From: Elusimicrobiaceae bacterium
GTDB taxonomy: Bacteria; Elusimicrobiota; Elusimicrobia; Elusimicrobiales; Elusimicrobiaceae
Reading direction: 5' to 3'
DNA length: 47,959 nt
Assembly (NCBI GenBank): GCA_017468055.1
Contig: JAFUJU010000022.1
Span: 1-47,959, forward strand
A program made the translations under genes and the position numbers. The notes beneath the pieces were generated by a model. The model did no database searches. It was given only the letters and a program-made list of their open reading frames with translations, and was not told the DNA's origin. Below, one piece after another: positions 39,945 through 47,959 of this stretch; positions within the stretch are counted from its first letter, which is position 1, and each line of letters begins with the position of its first letter.

Positions 39945-42900
39945 ATTTTACCTCCTCTTTTTCCCCCTGAGGCTGTTGTTTCTTTTCTTTCCAACCACCG
40001 GTAATCAGATAAAAGAACATGGGAATAAACATCGGCGCAATAATCGTAGCAGCCAACATACCAAACACTACCGCCGTTCCGATAGAATGACGGCTGGCGG
40101 CACCGGCACCGGAGCTGATAGCCAACGGCACACAACCCAAGATGAAGGCCAGCGAAGTCATGACAATCGGACGGAAGCGCAGTTTAATGGCCTGCATAGC
40201 AGCCTCAAAGGCCGTGGCTCCCTGTTCTTTAATCATTACGGCAAATTCTACAATCAAAATGGCGTTTTTGGCGGCCAAACCAACCAAAGCTACCAAGGCA
40301 ATTTGGAAATAAATATCATTGTCCAAACCGCGCATATATGTGCCTAACAAAGCACCAAAAATACCAAACGGTACCGCCATTAATACAGCAAACGGCAGCC
40401 CCCATTTTTCGTACTGGGCCGCCAAAATTAAGAACACCACCAACATACCCAAAAGCAAAGCCGTGGTAGAAGAACTACCGCTAATGGTTTCCTGATAGGT
40501 AGTACCCGTCCAAGCTAAAGTATATTCTTCCCCTAATACTTCTCTGGCGGTTTCTTGCAAAGCGGCAATAGCCTGACCGGTGCTGTATCCGTCAGCCGGC
40601 GTAGCCATCACTTTTGCCGCCGGAAAAGAGTTAAAACGTTCCACTGTATCCGGTCCCAAAATAGGCGTCAGGGTAACAAAAGCCGCCAAAGGCACCATAT
40701 CGCCACTATTGGAGCGGACATAAATTTCACCCAGTTGTTCCGGACGGGCGCGGTAATCTCCCTCCGCTTGCATCATCACCTTAAAGCTACGGCTGAATTT
40801 GGTAAAGTCATTTACATATGCTGTACCGAATGTTCCCTGAATTGTAGTATAAAGCTCTGCCAAAGAAACATTCATAGACATGGCTTTAATTTCATCTACT
40901 TTTAAATCATACTGCGGCGTAGCGGCCGAGAAGGTGGTGCTCACGCTGGAAAACTCAGGTCTTTTTTGTGCCGCGGCAATAAATTCTGTCACTTTAGCGG
41001 ACAAGGTTTGGCTGTCTGCACCGGCACGGTTTTGGATATAGCCTTCCAAACCGCCGGTGGTACTCATACCCATAATCGGCGGAGGGTTAAAAGGCATTAC
41101 CATTGCTCCCGGAATGGCCGCCGCGGCCGCTTTGCCGATAGCTGCCAACGTACCAAAAGAAGAAAGTTCCTGTGTTTTACGTTCTTTCCAAGGTTTCAAA
41201 GAAATAAACGAAGCAACGGAGCTGGTTTTTTGTGTACTGCTGAGCATATCAAAACCTGCAAAGGTCAGTTCGTCAGATACGGCCGGTTGCTCTTTGATAA
41301 TTTTTTGCACTTGTTTGGCAATATTTTCCGCTTGCGGCAGAGAAGAAGCAGGGTCTAACATCGTGGCCATCATCAGCATACCTTGGTCCTCATCAGGGAG
41401 TAAACTGCCCGGCACAATTTTAAACAATCCTAACGTCGCACCCCAGAAAAGAAGTACACATAAAAGAGCCACCGGAATGCGCCGCAAAAAGAAACCCGCC
41501 CAACTGGTATATTTCTCTGTTACCTTATCAAACCACTGGTCAAAGCGGAAGAAAAACCCACTGGTTTTGTGTTTCATGTCTTTTAAGAGCAAAGCACATA
41601 AAGCAGGCGTTAAAGTTAAAGCTACCAAACCAGAAATAACCACAGAAACAGCAATCGTAATAGCAAATTGCTGATACATAACCCCCGTAAATCCGCCCAT
41701 GAAAGCCACCGGTACAAACACAGAACACAACACGAGCACAATGGCTACCACCGGTCCGGTTACTTCGTCCATAGCCTTAATAGTAGCTTCCTTTACAGGC
41801 AAATGCTCATCATGCATAATGCGCTCTACGTTTTCAATAACCACGATTGCATCGTCCACTACAATACCAATGGCAAGTACCAAACCGAACAAGGTCAATG
41901 TATTAATGGAAAACCCCAACAAGAGCATTCCCGCAAATGCCCCTACAATGGATACCGGCACTGCCAAGCATGGAATCAAGGTAGCCCGCCAATCGTGCAA
42001 GAATAAATACACCACCAAGAATACCAACACCATAGCCTCTATTAAGGTATGGATTACTTCTTCTACGGAAGCGTTTACAAACAAGGTGGTATCATAAGCC
42101 ACTTTGTATTCAATACCGCCGGGGAAATTGGCAGCCAGCTCGTCCATACGTTTTTTTACAGCTTCAGCCGTAGCTACCGCGTTTGCGCCCGGAGAAAGGT
42201 AAATACCGATAGGCACAGCCGGTTGTTCGTTAAAATAACCCGTAAATTCATAGGTTTGGCTACCCAATTCCACACGGGCCACGTCTTTTAAACGCAAAGA
42301 AGTACCGTCCGGATTGGCACGTAAAATAATTTCTTCAAATTCTTCCGGTGTTTTCAAACGGCCCGGAGCCACCATTGTGTACATACGGTCCACCATGGTT
42401 TTCAAAGGAGGCTGACCGATCTTTCCGGCCGCACGTTGTGTATTCTGCGATTGTACCGCACTCATTACATCACTTACGGATAGGCCCAACTGACTCATCA
42501 TATCCGGTTTTAACCAAATACGAATGGCATAATCATTCGCCGTCATGACCTGCGCGTCCCCCACCCCTTCAATACGTTTCAAATCATCTACTACGTTAAT
42601 TAAGGCATAGTTACCGATATAGGTGGTATCATACACACCGGACGGAGAGTACATGGTGATTAACTGCAAAATAGCAGAAGACTTCTTTTCCACCGTAACG
42701 CCGTAACGGCGCACATCTTCCGGTAAAGTGGACGTAGCGGCCTGTACGCGGTTGTTCACGTTAATCATGGCTTGGTCCGGATCTGTACCCACATTGAAAT
42801 AAACCAAAAGGCTCATATCCCCGTTGGAAGAAGAAGTGGAATTCATATACAACATATCTTCCACACCGTTGATTTGTTGCTCCAAAGGTGCGGCTACTGT

Positions 42901-43080
42901 ATCGGCAATAACTTCGGGACTGGCGCCCGGATATTGGGCAGATACTTGAATGGACGGGGGTGTCAAATCCGGATACTGCTCAATCGGGAGCATGGTAATA
43001 GACACAATACCAGCCAGCAAAATCAACAAAGAAATAACGGTAGAGAAAATCGGGCGGTTAATAAAAAATTTAGAGAACAT
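39934..43080 (-). CDS. RND multidrug efflux permease (HAE1 family)
   Basis: 1048 aa, full length. Proton-driven inner-membrane pump of the AcrB/MexB type. Twelve helices in two repeats with large periplasmic loops. Start FFINRPIFSTVISLLILLAG; porter domain MLPIEQYPDLTPPSIQVSAQ, YPGASPEVIADTVAAPLEQQ and EDMLYMNSTSS. Helix 4 has the proton-relay Asp pair in LAIGIVVDDAIVVIENVERI. C-terminal repeat includes IALVALVGLAAKNAILIVEF and RPIVMTSLAFILGCVPLAIS. It ends with a charged Lys/Glu/Gln tail. Middle gene of the operon, 17 bp after the adaptor gene. Confidence 0.96.
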   Translation of the reverse strand: MFSKFFINRPIFSTVISLLILLAGIVSITMLPIEQYPDLTPPSIQVSAQYPGASPEVIADTVAAPLEQQINGVEDMLYMNSTSSSNGDMSLLVYFNVGTDPDQAMINVNNRVQAATSTLPEDVRRYGVTVEKKSSAILQLITMYSPSGVYDTTYIGNYALINVVDDLKRIEGVGDAQVMTANDYAIRIWLKPDMMSQLGLSVSDVMSAVQSQNTQRAAGKIGQPPLKTMVDRMYTMVAPGRLKTPEEFEEIILRANPDGTSLRLKDVARVELGSQTYEFTGYFNEQPAVPIGIYLSPGANAVATAEAVKKRMDELAANFPGGIEYKVAYDTTLFVNASVEEVIHTLIEAMVLVFLVVYLFLHDWRATLIPCLAVPVSIVGAFAGMLLLGFSINTLTLFGLVLAIGIVVDDAIVVIENVERIMHDEHLPVKEATIKAMDEVTGPVVAIVLVLCSVFVPVAFMGGFTGVMYQQFAITIAVSVVISGLVALTLTPALCALLLKDMKHKTSGFFFRFDQWFDKVTEKYTSWAGFFLRRIPVALLCVLLFWGATLGLFKIVPGSLLPDEDQGMLMMATMLDPASSLPQAENIAKQVQKIIKEQPAVSDELTFAGFDMLSSTQKTSSVASFISLKPWKERKTQELSSFGTLAAIGKAAAAAIPGAMVMPFNPPPIMGMSTTGGLEGYIQNRAGADSQTLSAKVTEFIAAAQKRPEFSSVSTTFSAATPQYDLKVDEIKAMSMNVSLAELYTTIQGTFGTAYVNDFTKFSRSFKVMMQAEGDYRARPEQLGEIYVRSNSGDMVPLAAFVTLTPILGPDTVERFNSFPAAKVMATPADGYSTGQAIAALQETAREVLGEEYTLAWTGTTYQETISGSSSTTALLLGMLVVFLILAAQYEKWGLPFAVLMAVPFGIFGALLGTYMRGLDNDIYFQIALVALVGLAAKNAILIVEFAVMIKEQGATAFEAAMQAIKLRFRPIVMTSLAFILGCVPLAISSGAGAASRHSIGTAVVFGMLAATIIAPMFIPMFFYLITGGWKEKKQQPQGEKEEVKYEI

Positions 43081-43097
43081 AATTTCCTCCCGATAGC

Positions 43098-44384
43098 TTA
43101 TTCCGCCGTAGCAACTGCGGCAGGGGCAGGCTCTACGCTTTGTTCATCCCCTTCCACTCCTTTGCCCAAAGCTTTGTCAAAGGCTTCTACGTCCAAAGCA
43201 GTGGAGGTGCTGGGAGCCACCGGCTGAGCCGAGATCGGCAAAGAAAATTCAGACAGTTGCGGCACCACTTCCAAACCGGGACGCATTTTGATAAGTCCGG
43301 CAGAAACCACCGTTTCTCCCCCTTTCAAACCTTCCGTTACGATAAACAAATCATCTTGCATTTGTGCCGTAATCGGTTGGGCTTTCAGGGTATTGTTTTC
43401 TTCTACTACATAAACTAAGTTGCCGGTAGGTGTGCTAAGAACCGCAGAGGAGGGAATCAAAACAGCATCTTTATAGGTTGCTCCGATCAAACGGACTCTG
43501 ACAAACTGACCGGGCATTAACATGCGCTGATTTTTAGGGTTGGGAAATTCGGCTTTGATTGCCAAAGAAGCGGTTTTTACGTTTTCAGTACTGTCAAAGA
43601 AAATAATTTTACCTTTTTCAGGATAAATTCTACCGTCAGACGTAATGGCTTCCACATACAGAGGGGTATCTCCTTTTTCGTCCAAGGTGATCGTCCCGTC
43701 CAAATAGCCGCTGGCTAATTTATAAAATTGGGAACTGGGCATGGAGAAATTGGCCCATAAGGGGTGGATTTGTACCATCGTTGTCAAAAGACCGTTTCCG
43801 GCAGGAGAAACCAAACTACCCACAGATTGGGCTTCTTTTCCGGTAATACCGGAAATAGGGGCTAGTACTTTAGTATATTCTAAATTAATTTTGGCTTCAT
43901 TCACACCCGCTTTGGCCACCTTTACCGCCGCTTGGGCAGCCTCGTAGGCAGAAAGAGAGTCGTCATAATCTTTGCGGCTGATGGCATTATCGGCACGCAA
44001 TTTTTTCATGCGCTCAAAATCACGTTTGGTGCGGTTTTCTTCGCTCTGGGCCTGAGCCAAGGAGCCTTCCGCTCTTTGCAAAGCTACTTCATATTCTTTC
44101 GGATCAATTTGAAAAAGCTGGGTCCCTTGCTTTACATAAGCCCCTTCATCAAACAAACGGGCCTGCAAAATGCCGCCCACTTGCGCACGGACTTGGATCT
44201 CCAAAGAACCAGCCACCTGGGCCGGATATTCAATATTCCAAGGTAAATCTGTTTTCAATACCTTAATAGCCGTTACAGGAACGGCAACAGAGGCGTTAGC
44301 CGCCTCTTTTTTCTTACAGGCACTCACACTCATCAAGGCAATGCCTACGGCCACCAAGGCCGACAGATGCAAATACTTTTTCAT
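43098..44384 (-). CDS. RND efflux periplasmic adaptor (membrane fusion protein)
   Basis: 428 aa. Lipoprotein signal with Cys23 (LMSVSACKKKEAANA). Lipoyl half-motif VRAQVGGILQARLFDEGAYV, then KQGTQLFQIDPKEYEVAL; alpha-hairpin about 90-165 (AQSEENRTKRDFERMKKLRA), the second lipoyl half APISGITGKEAQSVGSLVSP, beta-barrel and membrane-proximal domains (MLMPGQFVRVRLIG, ALMIPSSAV-like VLIPSSAVLSTPTG). The C-terminal extension after ~385 is Pro/Ala/Glu-rich and unusual. First gene of the adaptor-pump-channel operon. Ribosome site AAGGGGAAATGT. Confidence 0.95.
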   Translation of the reverse strand: MKKYLHLSALVAVGIALMSVSACKKKEAANASVAVPVTAIKVLKTDLPWNIEYPAQVAGSLEIQVRAQVGGILQARLFDEGAYVKQGTQLFQIDPKEYEVALQRAEGSLAQAQSEENRTKRDFERMKKLRADNAISRKDYDDSLSAYEAAQAAVKVAKAGVNEAKINLEYTKVLAPISGITGKEAQSVGSLVSPAGNGLLTTMVQIHPLWANFSMPSSQFYKLASGYLDGTITLDEKGDTPLYVEAITSDGRIYPEKGKIIFFDSTENVKTASLAIKAEFPNPKNQRMLMPGQFVRVRLIGATYKDAVLIPSSAVLSTPTGNLVYVVEENNTLKAQPITAQMQDDLFIVTEGLKGGETVVSAGLIKMRPGLEVVPQLSEFSLPISAQPVAPSTSTALDVEAFDKALGKGVEGDEQSVEPAPAAVATAE

Positions 44385-44423
44385 ACATTTCCCCTTAGAA
44401 TCCCCCGTAAAAGCAGGATTTTA

Positions 44424-44441
44424 TTTACCTACCGGTAAGTA
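44424..44441. promoter_or_regulatory. TetR-type palindromic operator in the efflux promoter
   Basis: TTTACCTACCGGTAAGTA: a palindrome centred on CC/GG, with 8 of 10 outward positions paired. It lies immediately downstream of the -10, where a bound repressor would block transcription. This shape is common for TetR/AcrR-family operators. No TetR gene is in the window. Confidence 0.6.
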
Positions 44442-44442
44442 T

Positions 44443-44472
44443 ATTCTACCATACCTTATTTCTTTTCTGCAA
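44443..44472 (-). promoter_or_regulatory. Promoter of the RND efflux operon
   Basis: Minus strand: TTGCAG (44467-44472), 18-bp spacer, TAGAAT (44443-44448). About 60 nt upstream of the adaptor ATG, and it abuts the operator at 44424-44441. Confidence 0.65.
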
Positions 44473-44562
44473 CTCTTTAAAGTTGCCCATATTAGAATTG
44501 TATAAAATTTAAATATTAGCACAACATACGTCCAGTGTTTTTTTGCATTATAAAAAAATTGC

Positions 44563-44568
44563 TACAAT
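44563..44568 (+). promoter_or_regulatory. Extended -10 of the acetyltransferase gene (leaderless start)
   Basis: TTGC TACAAT, then 6 nt to ATG 44575. There is no Shine-Dalgarno and no clear -35. Confidence 0.55.
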
Positions 44569-44574
44569 AGCTCC

Positions 44575-45141
44575 ATGAGCGAAAAAGAAAACATGTTAGC
44601 AGGTCTTTTTTACAGTTCCGCCGATCCGGAGCTGACCCAAGCGCGCCAAGCCGCCCGCCGTTTGCTGTGGCAGTACAACGCCACCGATCCGGCTGATGAA
44701 GAAAAGAGGGAAGAACTTTGCCAAAAACTTTTTGGTAAATTCGGAAAAAATGTAATCATAGAGCCTCCTTTCTACTGTGATTACGGCAGCCAAATTTATT
44801 TTGCAGACCGTGTTTTTATTAATTTTAATTGCACTATTTTAGACTGTGCCAAAGTGGAAATAGGCGAGGGCACCATGCTAGGCCCGAATGTGCAAATTTA
44901 CACAGCCACCCACCCGTTGGAGCCCAAAGCCCGCCGAGAAGGCAAAGAATTTGCCGCCGCTATTAAAATAGGCAAGAATGTATGGATTGGCGGCGGAGCG
45001 ATTATCTTGCCCGGAGTGAACATCGGGGACGGAGCCGTCATCGGGGCAGGCAGCGTGGTAACCAAAGACGTACCAGCCTATGCCGTTGTAATGGGAAACC
45101 CTGCCCGCAAAAAAAGACAATTTTACGATTTCCAGCAATAA
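44575..45141 (+). CDS. Sugar O-acetyltransferase (maltose/galactoside type)
   Basis: 188 aa. N-terminal helical Mac domain (about 1-55: [20 protein letters not shown], then [13 protein letters not shown]), then a left-handed beta-helix of hexapeptide repeats (about 70-180: [80 protein letters not shown]). Catalytic His in TATHPL. It transfers acetyl from acetyl-CoA to a sugar; the natural substrate is uncertain. Ends [11 protein letters not shown] as usual. Probably leaderless. A promoter separates it from the next gene. Confidence 0.92.
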   Translation: MSEKENMLAGLFYSSADPELTQARQAARRLLWQYNATDPADEEKREELCQKLFGKFGKNVIIEPPFYCDYGSQIYFADRVFINFNCTILDCAKVEIGEGTMLGPNVQIYTATHPLEPKARREGKEFAAAIKIGKNVWIGGGAIILPGVNIGDGAVIGAGSVVTKDVPAYAVVMGNPARKKRQFYDFQQ

Positions 45142-45158
45142 GTAACCCTTTTTAACCG

Positions 45159-45187
45159 TTGCTGAAGAGAAATTCCCTCTTTATACT
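45159..45187 (+). promoter_or_regulatory. Promoter of the lactate dehydrogenase-cysteine synthase pair
   Basis: TTGCTG (45159-45164), 17-bp spacer, TATACT (45182-45187), 22 nt before ATG 45210 with a clear AAAAGGGGGG ribosome site. Confidence 0.7.
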
Positions 45188-45209
45188 ATCCGTACAAAAG
45201 GGGGGATTT

Positions 45210-46235
45210 ATGAAAACAGTATTTTTTGATGTGGACGGTATTACCCGTCACTATTTAGAGCAACATCAAATTTGCAATTCAGATGTGGTCCTTTTGGAAG
45301 AGAGCATGGAAAATATTTCTTCCCAACAGCACCAACTGATAAAACAGGCCGAAATTATTTCCGTATTTGTACACACGGCCTTGCGTATGAATAAAGAAAG
45401 TTTGGATCGATACCCAAACTTAAAACTGATTGCCACCCGTTCCACCGGCTTTGATCATATTGATTTATCTTATTGCAAAAGCCGTGGAATAGAGGTAGTA
45501 AATGTGCCCAAATACGGCGAAGCTACAGTGGCAGAGTTTGCTTTTGGCACTTTACTCTCACTGGCAAGGCACATCATTCAGGCGCGAACGGATATGAAAA
45601 ATAATTTCGTGCGCATGAATGAATATATCGGCTTTGATTTGTACGGTCATACTTTAGGTATTATCGGTACCGGAGCAATCGGACGGCATGTGGCTAAATT
45701 GGCAAAAGGCTTTGGCATGGAGATTCTGGCGTATGACTTATACCCCAGTGATGAAATCCGCCGGATTTTTAATTTGCAATACGTCTCTTTAGATGAGCTG
45801 TACGCCAAGGCAGATGTAATCACTTTGCACGCTCCCGCCACGAAAGAAAATTACCATCTGCTTGACGACCGGGCCTTTCAAAAAATGAAAGACGGTGTCA
45901 TTATTATTAATACCGCCCGTGGCAGCCTGATTGATCCGGAAGCCTTATATAGAGCTTTGGCAAGCAAAAAAGTGGGCGGTGCCGCATTGGACGTATTGGA
46001 AAATGAAGATTTTATCATTCATGATGATATTATCTTAAAATCACAGCAAATCCCAAAAGATTTTGCCATGAACACCATTGTTAATGCACGGCTTATGCAA
46101 CTAAAAAATGTACTTATTACGCCGCATATTGCTTTTAATTCGGTAGATGCGGTACACCGTATTTTGGATACCACTTTGCAAAATATCAATGCTTTTTGCA
46201 AAGGAAAAGTACAAAATTCCGTTTTGACAAAATAG
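45210..46235 (+). CDS. D-lactate dehydrogenase / D-2-hydroxyacid dehydrogenase
   Basis: 341 aa from ATG 45210 (AAAAGGGGGGATTT upstream); the longer start 17 codons earlier would fall on the promoter. N-terminal substrate-domain part about 1-100 with IATRSTGFDHIDLSYCKSRG. NAD-binding Rossmann part about 105-290 with LGIIGTGAIGRHVAKLAKGF. Catalytic Arg in NTARGSLID, Glu in LENEDF, His in LITPHIAFNSV, the usual triad. The sequence between LDVLENED and NARL matches LdhA/VanH-like enzymes. It would reduce pyruvate to D-lactate and regenerate NAD+ in fermentation. It lies 8 bp before the cysteine synthase gene. Confidence 0.9.
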   Translation: MKTVFFDVDGITRHYLEQHQICNSDVVLLEESMENISSQQHQLIKQAEIISVFVHTALRMNKESLDRYPNLKLIATRSTGFDHIDLSYCKSRGIEVVNVPKYGEATVAEFAFGTLLSLARHIIQARTDMKNNFVRMNEYIGFDLYGHTLGIIGTGAIGRHVAKLAKGFGMEILAYDLYPSDEIRRIFNLQYVSLDELYAKADVITLHAPATKENYHLLDDRAFQKMKDGVIIINTARGSLIDPEALYRALASKKVGGAALDVLENEDFIIHDDIILKSQQIPKDFAMNTIVNARLMQLKNVLITPHIAFNSVDAVHRILDTTLQNINAFCKGKVQNSVLTK

Positions 46236-46243
46236 GAGAAAAT

Positions 46244-47155
46244 ATGAACTTTGCCGCTGATATGACAGAATTGATCGGAAATACGCCGCTTGTGCGCATT
46301 AACAAGTTAAATACCGCACAGGCAAGGCTATATGCTAAGTTGGAAATGTTTAATCCGTTCAGTGTCAAAGACCGTCCAGCACTCTCTATGATCATGGAGG
46401 CAGAAAAAAAGGGTCTTTTGTCGGCCGGCGGCACTATTATAGAGCCTACCAGCGGCAATACAGGCATTGGGCTTGCTTTTATTGCGGCGGTGCGTGGATA
46501 TAAAATCATTTTAACGATGCCCGAAAATATGAGCCAAGAGCGCGTGCGCATGCTGGGGGCTTTGGGAGCTGAAATTATTTTAACACCGGCCAATCAAGGC
46601 ATGCGCGGAGCCATTGCCAAAGCCCAGGAATTATTGCAGCAGATGCCCAACTCCTATATGCCAAACCAGTTTGCCAATCCTGCCAATCCTGCCGCCCATA
46701 CCGCCACCGCTCAAGAAATTTACCGTGATCTAGACGGAAAAATAGATTGTTTTGTAGCCGGAGTAGGAACGGCAGGCACCATTTCGGGTGTGGGAAGGTT
46801 TTTAAAAGAGAAAAACCCGCAAGTAAAAATAATCGCCGCGGAGCCAGCTTCTTCAGCAGTTTTAAGCGGCCAACCCGCAGGCCCCCATAAAATACAAGGA
46901 ATCGGGGCCGGTTTTGTACCTCAAAATTTAGACCGCCGTGTGCTGGATCACATTATACCTGTCACTGACGATGACGCCGCCGAAACGGCCCGCTTGGCCG
47001 CTAAAAAAGAAGGGCTTTTGATCGGCATTAGTGGCGGTGCGGCGCTATGGGCCGCACTTGAACAAGCAAAAAAACCTGAATATAAAGACAAGAATATCGT
47101 GGTTTTATTACCCGATAGCGGTGAAAGATATTTAAGTACATGGTTATTTGAATAG
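46244..47155 (+). CDS. cysK: Cysteine synthase (O-acetylserine sulfhydrylase)
   Basis: 303 aa from ATG 46244 (TAGGAGAAAAT upstream), rejecting an earlier start inside the previous gene. PLP enzyme forming cysteine from O-acetylserine and sulfide. MTELIGNTPLVRINKL start motif, the PLP lysine in MFNPFSVKDRPALSMIMEAE, substrate loop EPTSGNTGIGLAFI, phosphate-binding GVGTAGTISGVGRFLK, and the C-terminal GISGGAALWAALEQA. Length and motifs agree with CysK. Co-transcribed with the lactate dehydrogenase gene. Confidence 0.93.
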   Translation: MNFAADMTELIGNTPLVRINKLNTAQARLYAKLEMFNPFSVKDRPALSMIMEAEKKGLLSAGGTIIEPTSGNTGIGLAFIAAVRGYKIILTMPENMSQERVRMLGALGAEIILTPANQGMRGAIAKAQELLQQMPNSYMPNQFANPANPAAHTATAQEIYRDLDGKIDCFVAGVGTAGTISGVGRFLKEKNPQVKIIAAEPASSAVLSGQPAGPHKIQGIGAGFVPQNLDRRVLDHIIPVTDDDAAETARLAAKKEGLLIGISGGAALWAALEQAKKPEYKDKNIVVLLPDSGERYLSTWLFE

Positions 47156-47183
47156 TTTCTTTTTTATTTTTTCCCGAAAATGT

Positions 47184-47189
47184 TACACT
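47184..47189 (+). promoter_or_regulatory. -10 of the terminal gene (leaderless start)
   Basis: TGT TACACT (47184-47189), then 6 nt to ATG 47196. No ribosome site is present. Confidence 0.55.
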
Positions 47190-47195
47190 TCTTTT

Positions 47196-47959
47196 ATGAG
47201 AAAAATTTTTTGCATTTTTTTTGTTTTGTTGATGATGTGTTCTGCCAAGGCAGCAGACGAAATTGTAATAGAAATGCAGGGAGACAGCTTTACTTCTCTT
47301 CCTGCGTCTTCGCTTTGGCAGCAAGATGCCAAATCCCTCTGCCAAGAATGGCGCGGTAAAACCCGCGACCAGGTGCTTTACTCACTACCTATTGTCTCCA
47401 GCAAGGACCGCATTGTGCGCGGACCAAACACAAAGTATGCATTAGTGGAATATTATGAGCAAGATAATTTCCGCAAGTTCCTCTTTAAAGCCGAAGACCC
47501 GCAAACCTTTATCACCGCCGCCGCCAACGCAGCAGACGTACTGGCCATCAACAAAAAATACGGCATTAACATAGGGCTCAAGCAAACTGTTTTTGAAGAT
47601 TTTTATAAGGATATTTTGTCCGCAGAAACAGACCCGATATTACCCCCGCAAAACGCCCTTTACCGGCTTTCTTATACGGATATAAACACGCCAAAAGCTA
47701 CGCCAAGATGGTTTCTATTTGAAAAACAACAACTGACTTTTACCTTTGAAACAGAAACCGAGAAAGAAAATTATCTTTCTTCTCTACGCAAAAAGGCAGA
47801 AGTAGCCAAACCCAAACCCCAACCTAAGCCGCAACCTAAAAAAAGAAAAACTTACAAAGCCCTGCTCTCCGGAGGAACAGTGAAGGATCAAATGTATATG
47901 CCTCGGGTAACTAAAAGAAAGTTTCTGCCTGTACAGCCTACAAATAAAAAAGAAAACTA
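47196..47959 (+). CDS. Secreted protein of unknown function (3'-partial)
   Basis: At least 254 codons, open at the right edge of the window. Signal peptide MRKIFCIFFVLLMMCSAKAA. The mature part starts DEIVIEMQGDSFTSLPASSL and continues with mixed alpha/beta sequence (LADVLAINKKYGINI-like VLAINKKYGINIGLKQ, RWFLFEKQQLTFTFETETEK). A Lys/Pro-rich segment (PKPQPKPQPKKRK) follows at about 215-230, perhaps a flexible wall-spanning linker, then KALLSGGTVKDQM. No family recognised. Monocistronic so far. Its start lacks a Shine-Dalgarno and fits a leaderless mRNA. Confidence 0.75.
   Translation, partial: MRKIFCIFFVLLMMCSAKAADEIVIEMQGDSFTSLPASSLWQQDAKSLCQEWRGKTRDQVLYSLPIVSSKDRIVRGPNTKYALVEYYEQDNFRKFLFKAEDPQTFITAAANAADVLAINKKYGINIGLKQTVFEDFYKDILSAETDPILPPQNALYRLSYTDINTPKATPRWFLFEKQQLTFTFETETEKENYLSSLRKKAEVAKPKPQPKPQPKKRKTYKALLSGGTVKDQMYMPRVTKRKFLPVQPTNKKEN

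Overview
The window looks like a chromosomal segment of a strictly fermentative, diderm gut-type bacterium. The best guess, from memory only, is a member of the Elusimicrobiota close to Elusimicrobium. The evidence is a trimeric NAD(H)-linked [FeFe] hydrogenase, an Fe-S L-serine dehydratase, a D-lactate dehydrogenase, lipoproteins plus an RND/TolC-type efflux pump and an autotransporter (so two membranes), and many single-gene type IV pilin loci. No phage, IS element, CRISPR array, rRNA or tRNA was recognised. Genes are dense, usually in short operons that end in GC-rich hairpins, many of them with a CCCCGC...GCGGGG stem.

Layout. 1-88: start of a pilin gene leaving the window. 516-1685: a secreted purple-acid-phosphatase-like protein that has lost most of its metal ligands. 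1768-4951: operon of an outer-membrane barrel, a soluble histidine kinase, a helical protein and an AI-2E-family permease. 5008-5517: pilin. 5662-10389: envelope operon (LpoB-like, COG3014-like and LPP20-like lipoproteins, FKBP isomerase, two anchored unknowns). 10494-14590: hydrogenase operon, from a perfect-consensus promoter. 14757-15806: DUF1646-like transporter. 15911-17109: two exported Lys/Ala-rich paralogues sharing a four-cysteine motif. 17151-17657: pilin. 17845-19002: two MntP-type exporters, divergent from serine dehydratase and nitroreductase (19042-20774). 20816-25217: a metzincin-like protease, a degenerate-GGDEF/EAL protein and an unknown. 25310-27994: autotransporter. 28144-29352: phosphopentomutase. 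29383-29853: pilin. 30197-32383: copper P-type ATPase. 32476-34556: acyl-ACP thioesterase and a CNNM/HlyC-type protein. 34598-37723: HAD hydrolase and the purB-purA operon. 37819-38277: pilin. 38475-44384: RND efflux operon with a TetR-type palindrome in its promoter. 44575-47155: sugar O-acetyltransferase, D-lactate dehydrogenase, cysteine synthase. 47196-end: a secreted unknown leaving the window.

The strongest unexplained pattern is a dispersed pilin system. Five pilin genes lie on the same strand, and each is preceded by the same ~55-bp promoter cassette. The cassette has a conserved upstream block, a TTGACA-type -35, a 16-bp spacer containing exactly twelve T in all five copies, and TACAAT. 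Each full pilin keeps a near-identical N-terminus and has a different C-terminal body. This looks like a co-regulated pilin repertoire whose promoter spacer could be slippage-prone.

A second pattern is translation initiation. At least eight genes have a -10 box only 6-8 nt before the ATG and no Shine-Dalgarno sequence, which suggests leaderless mRNAs used beside ordinary SD-led genes.
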